The translations under genes and the position numbers were made by a program. From Larkinella sp965227735 (GTDB taxonomy: Bacteria > Bacteroidota > Bacteroidia > Cytophagales > Spirosomataceae), in the NCBI RefSeq assembly GCF_965227735.1, contig NZ_OZ245776.1, forward strand, positions 2,790,001 to 2,854,000: a stretch of 64,000 nucleotides of DNA. Direction: 5' to 3'. Position 1 is the stretch's first letter. Each line of letters starts with the position of its first letter. The notes below the pieces were generated by a model, which searched no databases, was not told where the DNA came from, and worked only from the letters and a program-made list of their open reading frames with translations. Below are positions 44,795-52,811 of this stretch, in pieces.

Positions 44795-46030
44795 ATGAAA
44801 TGCTTCTTTTTGCTGCTGCTCCTCAGCACAACCGCTGGCTTTGCCCAAAAGAAAACCGTGCCGGTCATCGACGCCCGCGTGATCAAAGTCGACTCGCTGC
44901 TGTGGGATTTGAAGGCGCTGAGCAAGGCCCCGGCGGTGGAGTGGCTCAGCCAAACCGGACCGGTTCGTTCGCTTTTGTATAAAAGCGTCGATTACGAAGG
45001 CAAACCATCGCAGGTGTTTGCTTATTATTCCAATCCAGATTTGATTCGGGGAAAACCGGTCGGCAAGCAGAAATTTCCGGGCGTCGTGCTGATTCACGGC
45101 GGGGGCGGAAAAGCGTTCAAAGAATGGGTGGAAAAATGGGCCGCCGACGGCTACGCAGCCATCGCGATGGATCTGGCGGGGAAAGGAGAAGACGGAAAAC
45201 GGCTCGCGCAGGCCGGACCCGATCAGGGCGAAGTCGATAAATTCTCGAAACTGGAAACCGCCGATCTCCGCGATCTATGGACCTATCAGGCCGTGTCAAG
45301 CGCCATTCTGGCGCATTCGCTGCTGCTGAATTTCCCCGAAGTCGATGCCACCAAAACGGCGGTCACCGGCATCAGTTGGGGCGGTTATCTGACCTGCCTC
45401 GTCGCCAGTCTCGACAACCGGTTTAAGGCGGCCGCGCCGGTGTATGGCTGCGCGTATTACGACGAATCCGATGTTTTCAAAACTTCCATCCGCAAGCTTT
45501 CACCGGGCGGTCAGCGGAAGTGGATGCGGTATTTCGATCCGTCGGTGTATTTGCCGTTTGCCAAACCGCAGTTTCTGTTCGTCAATGGCAACAAAGACCG
45601 GTTTTACAACGTCGTTCCCTACCACAAAACCTACAGTCTGATTGCGCCCGGCCAGCGGACGATGTGCCTGATCCCGGACATGAAGCACGGCCACGAAGCG
45701 GGTTGGGAACCGCACGAAATCCGGTATTTCTTCGAGAGTATCCTCAACGACGGCGTTCCGCTGGCGGCTGTCGCACCGGTTTCCGTACAGGACTCGACCC
45801 TCCGGTTGTCCTATCAATCACCGGTTACGGTGTATACCGCCGAGTTTTATTATTCCAACGACACGACATCGGTGAATGAGAACCGGGTCTGGTCGAAGCA
45901 GAAAGCGACCCTCGACCGAAACGCCCGAACCGTGACCAGCCCCATGCCGAAAGAAGGATTCCAGTACGGTTTTTTCTACCTGAAAGACCACCGGAATGTT
46001 TCGGTTTCGAGCCCATTCTTCGTGAAATAA
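44795..46030 (+). CDS. secreted alpha/beta hydrolase (acetyl-xylan esterase / dienelactone hydrolase-like)
   Basis: 411 residues from ATG 44795, chosen because MKCFFLLLLLSTTAGFAQ is a clear signal peptide; the start at 44753 would bury it. Alpha/beta-hydrolase features: oxyanion-region HGGGG at 101-105, nucleophile elbow GISWGG with S194, acidic residue D268 in NGNKDRF, and a histidine in MKHGHEAGW (298 or 300). A C-terminal extension of about 90 residues, beta-rich by eye, follows the hydrolase domain. Likely an esterase or peptidase-like hydrolase acting in the periplasm; substrate not readable. Its promoter region is shared with PadR2, but its neighbours downstream (trehalase, mannonate dehydratase) suggest carbohydrate use. 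Confidence 0.85.
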   Translation: MKCFFLLLLLSTTAGFAQKKTVPVIDARVIKVDSLLWDLKALSKAPAVEWLSQTGPVRSLLYKSVDYEGKPSQVFAYYSNPDLIRGKPVGKQKFPGVVLIHGGGGKAFKEWVEKWAADGYAAIAMDLAGKGEDGKRLAQAGPDQGEVDKFSKLETADLRDLWTYQAVSSAILAHSLLLNFPEVDATKTAVTGISWGGYLTCLVASLDNRFKAAAPVYGCAYYDESDVFKTSIRKLSPGGQRKWMRYFDPSVYLPFAKPQFLFVNGNKDRFYNVVPYHKTYSLIAPGQRTMCLIPDMKHGHEAGWEPHEIRYFFESILNDGVPLAAVAPVSVQDSTLRLSYQSPVTVYTAEFYYSNDTTSVNENRVWSKQKATLDRNARTVTSPMPKEGFQYGFFYLKDHRNVSVSSPFFVK

Positions 46031-46088
46031 ACTTACAAGCTGTTGACTATTGACAGGACAGGCCTTCGGCCTTAATTCAAACAACTTC

Positions 46089-47663
46089 TTAGTGTTTCTC
46101 ATTACCCGGTGTTATGCCGTCGCTGGCTTGTAAGGCCAGGTAAATTCCGTTGGTCCAGCCAAAACCGTCCTGATTGGGGTATTCTCCCCCGCCCGCCGGC
46201 AAATCGGTGTCCACGACGTTGTACTTTTCCATCATTTTTCCGGTTTCCCGGAACACCTTGTCATTGAGCGCCATCCAGCGTTGACGGATTTCAGCGGCTG
46301 TCTGCGTAAAGCCATACCGCAACAGACCCTGGTGCGTGATCCATTGCAACGGTGCCCAGCCATTCGGAGAATCCCATTGCTGCCCGCTCCGCTGAAGCGT
46401 TGAAACCACTCCGCCTTCTTTCAGAAAGCTTTTCCGGATATGCCCGTCAACCTGGGCTGCCTGTTCGTCGGTCGCCAGCCCGAAGAACAACGGAAACAGA
46501 GCCGCCAGCGACCAGACCGGCGTTGTCTTGTGCAAAACGACGTTATAATCCATGAAAAACTGCCGCTGTTCGTCCCAGAGATATGTCATCATGGCTTTTC
46601 GCCGGGTCTCGGCTTTCTGTCTGAAATGCGCATACGGTTCCTGGAAGGAACGCTGGAGGTAGGCATCCGACAGGGTTATTTCCAGATCATACATCAGGCA
46701 GTTCAGATCCACCGGAATGATGTCGGTGGTGTGAATGGTGGCCAGATGTTCCGGATCGCCAAACCAGCGGCAACTGAAATCCCAGCCGGATTCACAAGCC
46801 GCCCGGATGTGTCGGTACAACGTTCCGGGCGCAACGCCGTAGGGAGCCGCTTCGCGGGCCAGTTCCACATCCTCCCGGTAGGATTCGGGGCGGGGGGCAG
46901 AGAGGTCATCCCAATAGCGGTTTAAAATACTGCCGTCGGGCAACACCACCACGCGCCGGAAAGCACCTTCATGATCGTCGAGCCGAAAGTAGCCATCCAT
47001 CCAGTAATTGTATTCTTTCTGCATGTGGGGCAGGTAGCGAACCAGAACGTCCGGGCCGTCGATTTCGGAAAGCAGCCGGACCATCAGGGCAAAAAACGGC
47101 GGTTGCGACCGCGTCAGGTAATAGCTCCGGTTGGCATTCGGAATGTGGCCGTAGGTATCGATTAAATGAGCGAAATTAGCGACCATGTGCCGGATCATTT
47201 CGTTTTCGCCCGACACCCGCAACCCCAGCATGGTGAAGTAACTATCCCAGTAATAGAGCCCCCGAAAACGACCGCCGGGAACGATGTAGGGTTTCGGAAC
47301 CGGCAACATGGAACAGAACGGTTCTGACCGTCGCTCAAAAAGCGGCCACATCCGGTTCAGGTGCACGGCTGTCGGCAGCGACTGGTCACTGACGTGATCG
47401 GTTTCCAGGGTTTTCGGCAGGTGAAAATTAGCATGAACAAAGTCTTCCAGCCGAAAGCCCTCCCGGTGTTTCTCGATTTCATACTGGCTCAGAATTTCTT
47501 CCGGCGCCCGCCGGGGATAGCAGTCGGCGAAGGTGATGGAGTCGGTAAATACCGGCAGCATCTGCACGTCATGAAACAAAGGGCCAAATAGTTGGTCAGG
47601 GGGTAAGATGGCCGGTACTACGCTGTATATTTGGGGTGGGAGTTGAGGAGTCGTATCTGCCAT
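46089..47663 (-). CDS. treF: alpha,alpha-trehalase, GH37, cytoplasmic type
   Basis: 524 residues. Hydrolyses trehalose to two glucose units. Family GH37 signatures: PGGRFRGLYYWDSYF at 129-143 and QWDSPNGWAP at 429-438. The catalytic acid corresponds to D295 in ESGWDFSCRW and the base to E494 in GGGEYPNQDGFGWTNG; both are present. No signal peptide, so a TreF-like intracellular enzyme rather than periplasmic TreA. Oddity: the first signature has Gly (FRGLYYW) where the E. coli enzymes have Glu (FREVYYW). Length fits the family. It converges on the hydrolase gene with a 58-bp gap. Confidence 0.93.
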   Translation of the reverse strand: MADTTPQLPPQIYSVVPAILPPDQLFGPLFHDVQMLPVFTDSITFADCYPRRAPEEILSQYEIEKHREGFRLEDFVHANFHLPKTLETDHVSDQSLPTAVHLNRMWPLFERRSEPFCSMLPVPKPYIVPGGRFRGLYYWDSYFTMLGLRVSGENEMIRHMVANFAHLIDTYGHIPNANRSYYLTRSQPPFFALMVRLLSEIDGPDVLVRYLPHMQKEYNYWMDGYFRLDDHEGAFRRVVVLPDGSILNRYWDDLSAPRPESYREDVELAREAAPYGVAPGTLYRHIRAACESGWDFSCRWFGDPEHLATIHTTDIIPVDLNCLMYDLEITLSDAYLQRSFQEPYAHFRQKAETRRKAMMTYLWDEQRQFFMDYNVVLHKTTPVWSLAALFPLFFGLATDEQAAQVDGHIRKSFLKEGGVVSTLQRSGQQWDSPNGWAPLQWITHQGLLRYGFTQTAAEIRQRWMALNDKVFRETGKMMEKYNVVDTDLPAGGGEYPNQDGFGWTNGIYLALQASDGITPGNEKH

Positions 47664-47781
47664 AAAATCAAATTGCGTTTCTTAGTAAACCCGGCGCAAT
47701 CGGGTTGGTTCACGAATTTCCTGAATAAGCCCTGTGTTTTCTTCTATCCCTTAACTCTTTAAACCGGTCAGCAACATCGTT

Positions 47782-48252
47782 ATGCGGAACAATAATCCAC
47801 ACTCCGGCAAAACCATCCAGGCGGTTTTACTCCTCTTCTGGGCACTCTATTTCTCCCTCGTGCTGGGCAGCAACAGCACCGACGCCCTCAAAGCCCTCGG
47901 CTTGCTGCCGACCGACTGGGTTTTTGCTTCGGGGAACTACGCCCTGGTTCAAAAAGTGGTCGGGATTTATCATTCACCGGTCTGGCTGGCGGGGCTTTTC
48001 TACACCGGCGTTCTTGTCTGGCAGGCGGTTGGCGCGGTGCTGCTCTGGAGCGCGTTCGCGGCCACCGTCCGACAAACATCTCAGTATCAAACGACGGCCT
48101 ACCGGGCGCTCACCGTCACGATCGGTTTGTGGGCGGCTTTCATCCTGGCCGATGAGTTCTTTCTGGCCTACGAAATGAGCGGTTTATCCGCCACCCATTT
48201 CAGCCTGCTCATCGCCGAAATTGGCACACTTTTGGTTTTTAGAAAGAATTAG
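47782..48252 (+). CDS. small integral membrane protein, unknown function
   Basis: 156 residues with four probable membrane helices at about 11-29, 65-95, 108-130 and 137-153. No family motif that I recognise. The first loop contains NSTDALKALGLLP and an aromatic-rich stretch. It is divergent from the trehalase gene (118-bp gap) and its stop codon is the first base triplet of a long inverted repeat, so that repeat probably ends its transcript. Confidence 0.75.
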   Translation: MRNNNPHSGKTIQAVLLLFWALYFSLVLGSNSTDALKALGLLPTDWVFASGNYALVQKVVGIYHSPVWLAGLFYTGVLVWQAVGAVLLWSAFAATVRQTSQYQTTAYRALTVTIGLWAAFILADEFFLAYEMSGLSATHFSLLIAEIGTLLVFRKN

Positions 48253-48414
48253 TGCTTTCGCCCCTAAATCCCTAAAGGGCAGGGCTGTTAAGTTCTAAAA
48301 ATTAGGATCGTTAAAATACCCGCTTTTCGCCCCCAACCCCCTAAAGGGGACTTGGACACATAATAATCCGGATGCTAAAAGTCCCCTTTAGGGGATTTAG
48401 GGGCGAAAGCACTA
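48250..48414. repeat. long inverted repeat of the CCCCTAAA type, copy 1
   Basis: Outer arms 48250-48272 and 48392-48414 are perfectly complementary over 23 bp; an inner pair CTAAAGGGGACTT (48341-48353) and its complement (48379-48391) adds a second stem. It lies between convergent genes and can serve as a two-way terminator. A second copy is at 55252-55338. Confidence 0.8.
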
Positions 48415-48427
48415 GAATAACCCATCA

Positions 48428-49561
48428 TTAAGTTCTCCGCTTACTCACAGCTTCCATTAATCCCCGCGTATAGCCCAGCGCATACAAGGTGCCGATGGTG
48501 CTGTAACCGGGATTCTGGTTGCTGTCGCCGTACATGGTCGGGACGTGATCGGGGCGAATCGGGCCTTTGAAACCGATCGCATAATAGGCTTTCATGGCCT
48601 GATACATGTCGATAATCCCCTCATCGTGAAAGGTTTCCTCGAAGGCAAACTTGTCGCCCCGCACATTCCGGAAATGCACAAAATGGATTTTCTTCCGTTT
48701 CCCGAAGTAATCGATGAGCGCTGGGATGTTGGTATCGTTGCCCATCAGCGCAAAATTGCCCTGACACATCGTAATGCCGTTGCTCGGACTGGGATAAAGT
48801 TCCAGCAGCCGTTTGAACGAATCGACGGTATTCATGATGCGGGCGATGCCCCGAACGCTGTCTACCTGCGGATCGTCGGGGTGCATGGCCAGTTTCATGC
48901 CGACTTTCTCCGCTTCCGGCACGACGGCTTTCAGGAAATAAGCCAGATTTTTCCAGAGCGTTTCCTTCGATACTTCGCCGTATTGCGTCAGCGGCAGGTT
49001 TTTGATGGCTTCGTAATCGAACGCTGTGACCAGCGCCCCACCCCGACCCGGGCGGTCGTTCTGCGTGCGATACCAGCCAATCACCGGCATCCAGTTGTAA
49101 CAGATTGTATCGATCCCGACCTGCGTCAGGTTTTTCATCAGCGTAATAAAACTGGCAATTTCCTCATCCCGACCAGCCAGCCCCAGCTTGGTTTTTTCGC
49201 CCAGCGCGGGCGGCCCTTCGATGACGCGCAGTTGCAGACCCACCTTGTCCCAGGCTTCCTTCACCGCCAAAACCGCCTTGGATTCCCAGGGTTTCACGTC
49301 CTTCAGGCCAACCATGCCGGGGTTGATGCCACCCACGGCTCCCAGCACCGCCATCTGCTTCGTCAGCGCGATTTTCTGTTCGTTCATCCCGCTGAAATAC
49401 GCTTCGCAGAGCTGCATTCCGGCATCTTTCAGCACCGCCTGATCGACAGCCGGTTTTGCCCCGCCCCGTTGTTCAGACGCCTGAGCCGATGTGATTCCAC
49501 CTACTGTCAGGGCGGCCAGAGAGGTGCTTTTTTTGAGAAAGTCGCGACGTGAAGTTTCCAT
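48428..49561 (-). CDS. uxuA: mannonate dehydratase with a twin-arginine leader
   Basis: 377 residues from ATG 49561 (METSRRDFLKKSTSLAALTV). The family converts D-mannonate to 2-keto-3-deoxygluconate in glucuronate breakdown. Family features: CYNWMPVIGWYRT (154-166), metal-site candidates H227 in MHPDDP, C266 in CQGN, H296 in VHFRNVRG and D338 in RPDHV, plus NPGYSTIG near the C-terminus. The leader SRRDFLKK followed by a hydrophobic stretch and AQA fits Tat export, which is unusual for a sugar-acid dehydratase normally in the cytoplasm, though such Tat-tagged forms occur in Bacteroidota. An alternative is a related sugar isomerase or epimerase of the same TIM-barrel superfamily. Flanked by inverted repeats on both sides. 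Confidence 0.85.
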   Translation of the reverse strand: METSRRDFLKKSTSLAALTVGGITSAQASEQRGGAKPAVDQAVLKDAGMQLCEAYFSGMNEQKIALTKQMAVLGAVGGINPGMVGLKDVKPWESKAVLAVKEAWDKVGLQLRVIEGPPALGEKTKLGLAGRDEEIASFITLMKNLTQVGIDTICYNWMPVIGWYRTQNDRPGRGGALVTAFDYEAIKNLPLTQYGEVSKETLWKNLAYFLKAVVPEAEKVGMKLAMHPDDPQVDSVRGIARIMNTVDSFKRLLELYPSPSNGITMCQGNFALMGNDTNIPALIDYFGKRKKIHFVHFRNVRGDKFAFEETFHDEGIIDMYQAMKAYYAIGFKGPIRPDHVPTMYGDSNQNPGYSTIGTLYALGYTRGLMEAVSKRRT

Positions 49562-49567
49562 GTAAGG

Positions 49568-49658
49568 GTCTTGAACTGAGATTACAGGGATTAAAGGATG
49601 AACAGGATGTAACATACTCCCGGTAAATCCTTTAATCCCTGTAATCTCAGTTCAAGAC
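49568..49658. repeat. perfect 31-bp inverted repeat upstream of uxuA
   Basis: Arms 49568-49598 and 49628-49658 are exactly complementary (contains TTGAACTGAGATTACAGGGA). It spans the gap between the P15 stop and the mannonate dehydratase start. A related single arm (TTGAACTCGGATTACGCAGA) occurs at 63328-63347, near the P20 end. Confidence 0.8.
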
Positions 49659-52022
49659 TTATTCCGTCTTCAAACTCTTCACCGGATTCATCAAAGCCGC
49701 TTTGATGCTCTGGAAACTGATGGTAAAGAGCGCGATGGCGAGCGAAGCCAGAACGGCGACCACAAACATCCACCATTCAATTTCGATGCGGTTGGCGTAT
49801 TTTTCCAGCCAGCTATTCATCGCCCACCAGGCCACCGGAAGCGCCACCACCGACGACAGCAAAACCAGCAGCAGAAAATCTTTGGAAAGCATCAGCACGA
49901 TGTTGACAATGCTGGCTCCCAGCACTTTCCGGATGCCGATTTCCTTCGTCCGCTGCTCCGCCGTGAAAGCCGCCAGTCCGAACAGTCCGAGACAGGAGAT
50001 GAAAATGGCCAGAAAAGCAAAGTAGTTCGACAGTTTGCTAATGATGTTTTCGCTCTTATAGTTGTTGCCAAACTCCTGGTCCGTGAATTTGTACTCGAAC
50101 GGATACCGCGGATTAAACTTCCGGAAAGTCCTTTCCAGATTGGCAATAGCCTCTTTGGTGCGGCCACCTTCGGTGCGAACCAGCACAACGCCGTCGAATT
50201 CGTTGCGCTGCATGTGCAAAATGAGTGGTTCGATCGCGACGTGCAGCGAATTGGTGTGGTAATCTTTCACTACGCCCACAATGATGCCTTTTCGACCCCA
50301 GAAAGTCAGCTCCTGCCCCACCGGATTTTTGTAGCCAATCTTCCGGGCCGACGCTTCATTGATGAGGTAGTTGGTCGTGTCGGTGCCGTAATCGGGTGAG
50401 AACTCGCGCCCCTCTTTCAGCCGGACGCCCATCGCCTTGAGGTAGTCGTAATGCACGGCGGTCTGGTTGAACAAAATCCGCTGCGTGGTGTCTTTGCCCC
50501 GCCAGCCAACGCCGATGGTCGAGCTGCCAACCTCCAGCGGGTCGGCCCAGGAGGCCGAAACCGCCTGAATGCCCGGCTGGGTCAGCAGTTCGCTGCGGAA
50601 CGTCTGGTAGTTCTTTTTCAGATCACCTTCCAGCGGCATATACACCAGATTGCCCTTGTCGAACCCGAGGTTTTTGGTTTGGATGTACTGAATCTGCCGG
50701 TAAATGATGATCATCCCGACAATGAGAATGATCGACAGCGAAAACTGGAAAACCACCAGCCCCTTGCGGAAGAGGGTCGCACTCGGTTTGAACTTCAGCA
50801 CACCTTTCAAGACCACCACCGGTTTCAGCGACGACAGGAACAAAGCCGGGTAACTGCCCGAAACCAAACCGGTTATGAGCGTCAGGCCCAGCAAAACCAG
50901 CCAGAAAAACGGATCGGTAAACTGAAACGTCAGGTGTTTTTCCGTCAGTTCATTAAAAATGGGTAGCGTCAGCGCCACCACCAGAACCGCTACGAACAGC
51001 GACAGAAACGAAATCAACAGCGATTCGCCTACAAACTGCCCCATCAACGAACCCCGCTCGGCGCCCACCACTTTCCGAACACCCACTTCCTTCGCCCGTT
51101 TGACCGAACGCGCCGTGGCCAGGTTCATGAAGTTGATGCAGGCGATGACGAGAATGAAAACCGCTACGATGATGAACAACCGCACGTATTCGATCCGGCC
51201 GCCGTCGGGCTGGCCGTTTTTAAAATTGGAATGCAAATAAGCGTCACTATTTTTTTGCAGAAACAACTCGATATTATTGGTCTGCTTGTTGGTTTTCTGC
51301 TTGATGTAATCCTTGATTTTAGCCGATACTTTGTCCGGATCCGCCTTGGCACTCAGCAGCACGAACGCCCGGGGGCCGTTGTTCCCCCATTCTTTCACCC
51401 AGGCGTTGTATTTCACAAACCGCTCCCACGACATCAGGTAATCGAATTTCAGGGAGCTGTTTTCCGGCACTTCCGCCATCACCCCCGTCACCATCATGTC
51501 GTCGGTATTGTCCACCCGAATCACTTTCCCGAGCGCATCCTGGTGGGGGAAGTATTTCTGCGCCAACTTTTCGGAGATCACAATGCCGTCCGGACGCGCC
51601 AGGGCAGTCCGGGCGTCGCCCTGTTTCAGCAGAAACGAGAAAATGGTCAGGAAATCGCCACTGGCAAACCGCCCCTTTTCCTTGCCAAACGTGTTGCCGA
51701 CCGTCAGCAGAATGTTCTGTTCCCACGTCATCATGGCGGCTTTCTCGACTTCCGGAAAATCCTTCTTCAGGTTTTCGGCCAGAATACCGGGGGTGGAGGG
51801 CGTTGTACTGACGTCCTGACCCGCCCAGGCCTGGTTTTCCATGACCCGATAAATCCGGTCGTCGTTGGCATGAAACCGGTCCATCGCGCGTTCGTCCTGC
51901 ACCCACAGCAGAATAACCAGACTACAGGCCATGCCGAGCGCCAGACCGAGGATGTTGATCAGCGAGAACGTTTTGTTGCGTTTGAGGTTACGCCAGGCGA
52001 TTTTGAGGTAGTTGCGGAACAT
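49659..52022 (-). CDS. ABC transporter permease P15 (MacB_PCD/FtsX)
   Basis: 787 residues, MFRNYLKIAWRNLKRNKTFS, no prefix. TM1 in GLALGMACSLVILLWVQDE. First periplasmic domain with KYFPHQDALGKVIRVDN, a Pro in place of the usual Gly after the aromatic pair. FtsX motif KRAKEVGVRKVVGAERGSL, second FtsX motif AEQRTKEIGIRKVLGASIVN with LMLSKDFLLLVLL, tail NPVKSLKTE, the only SLKTE ending here. It shares long stretches with P13 (NGQPDGGRIEYVRLF versus NGQVDGGRIDYVRLF; YIQTKNLGFDKGN versus YIQSKNIGYDREN). Divergent from the DoxX-like gene; its leader carries the conserved word at 52102 but no clear palindrome pair. Confidence 0.95.
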   Translation of the reverse strand: MFRNYLKIAWRNLKRNKTFSLINILGLALGMACSLVILLWVQDERAMDRFHANDDRIYRVMENQAWAGQDVSTTPSTPGILAENLKKDFPEVEKAAMMTWEQNILLTVGNTFGKEKGRFASGDFLTIFSFLLKQGDARTALARPDGIVISEKLAQKYFPHQDALGKVIRVDNTDDMMVTGVMAEVPENSSLKFDYLMSWERFVKYNAWVKEWGNNGPRAFVLLSAKADPDKVSAKIKDYIKQKTNKQTNNIELFLQKNSDAYLHSNFKNGQPDGGRIEYVRLFIIVAVFILVIACINFMNLATARSVKRAKEVGVRKVVGAERGSLMGQFVGESLLISFLSLFVAVLVVALTLPIFNELTEKHLTFQFTDPFFWLVLLGLTLITGLVSGSYPALFLSSLKPVVVLKGVLKFKPSATLFRKGLVVFQFSLSIILIVGMIIIYRQIQYIQTKNLGFDKGNLVYMPLEGDLKKNYQTFRSELLTQPGIQAVSASWADPLEVGSSTIGVGWRGKDTTQRILFNQTAVHYDYLKAMGVRLKEGREFSPDYGTDTTNYLINEASARKIGYKNPVGQELTFWGRKGIIVGVVKDYHTNSLHVAIEPLILHMQRNEFDGVVLVRTEGGRTKEAIANLERTFRKFNPRYPFEYKFTDQEFGNNYKSENIISKLSNYFAFLAIFISCLGLFGLAAFTAEQRTKEIGIRKVLGASIVNIVLMLSKDFLLLVLLSSVVALPVAWWAMNSWLEKYANRIEIEWWMFVVAVLASLAIALFTISFQSIKAALMNPVKSLKTE

Positions 52023-52101
52023 AAACAGGGATGGATTGATAACACATGATCAAAAGATGCTTTTTCAGGATCGACGTTGCACGCAACATCAACTATATTC
52101 T

Positions 52102-52121
52102 CTGACTATCAAATCCTTACA
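52102..52121 (-). promoter_or_regulatory. leader motif upstream of P15 shared with P4
   Basis: CTGACTATCAAATCCTTACA, 18/20 identical to the word upstream of P4, 80 bp from the P15 start. The TGTMC-N6-GKACA pair seen in the other units is not recognisable here, so regulation of P15 may have diverged. Confidence 0.45.
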
Positions 52122-52201
52122 GGACGACCAGCGCGCCCGGCAATCCAGAATACAGGACGGATCGTTAGTATGAATGGAAATAACCCTGACCACTCAACGT
52201 T

Positions 52202-52789
52202 ATGAAAATCTTAGCCAATCTTTTCGACCGTTTCGATCATCTGGATACCAGCATGAACCGCTGGCTGGTCACCTACAGCATTCCCATCCTGCGGGTCAGC
52301 ATGGGGCTGGTTTTCCTCGGTTTTGGCTTCCTGAAATTTTTTCCCGGAATTAGCCCCATCGAAGTTCTAGCGACCAAAACAACGACCGTTCTTACCCTGG
52401 GTCAGCTCCGTGGGCACGGTGCCATGGATCTGGTTGCCACGCTCGAATGCATCATTGGCGTGTGTTTCATTACAGGTCGGTTCCTGCGCGTTGGGGTTTG
52501 GCTGATGGGCGCCCAGATGCTGGGGGCGATGTCCCCCCTGGTTCTTTATCCGGCGGAGCTTTTCCCCGGCCCCCTCCATGCGCCGACTCTGGCCGCTCAG
52601 TACATCATCAAGGATATTATCCTGATTGCTGCCGGTTTGATTATCGCATCTACCTGGACGGGAGCACGCATTGTTTCTGAACCCAAAAGTATGAAGAGCA
52701 CGCTTTTCAAACGAATTCCGGGGGTATATGGCCCTGATCCGGTTTTCAAACCCACCCCGTCAACGCCCGCCAGAACCCGTCAGGCGTAG
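52202..52789 (+). CDS. DoxX-like membrane protein
   Basis: 195 residues with four probable membrane helices: about 24-50 (IPILRVSMGLVFLGFGFLKF), 75-92, 96-115 and 130-150 (QYIIKDIILIAAGLIIAS). The pattern of an early GFGFLKFFPG and a late QYIIKDI-helix fits the DoxX / DUF417-type family, small quinone-linked or stress-related membrane proteins whose exact role is unsettled. A proline-rich tail follows residue 170. It converges on P16 with a 22-bp gap and diverges from P15; nothing ties it functionally to the permeases. Confidence 0.75.
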   Translation: MKILANLFDRFDHLDTSMNRWLVTYSIPILRVSMGLVFLGFGFLKFFPGISPIEVLATKTTTVLTLGQLRGHGAMDLVATLECIIGVCFITGRFLRVGVWLMGAQMLGAMSPLVLYPAELFPGPLHAPTLAAQYIIKDIILIAAGLIIASTWTGARIVSEPKSMKSTLFKRIPGVYGPDPVFKPTPSTPARTRQA

Positions 52790-52811
52790 TTCACTGAAAG
52801 AATCCGAGTTT

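Noticed and set aside
52130..52165. A palindrome pair of the TGTMC-N6-GKACA type upstream of P15
   Set aside because: Only fragments such as CGTCC-N6-CTGGA are present, too weak to call.
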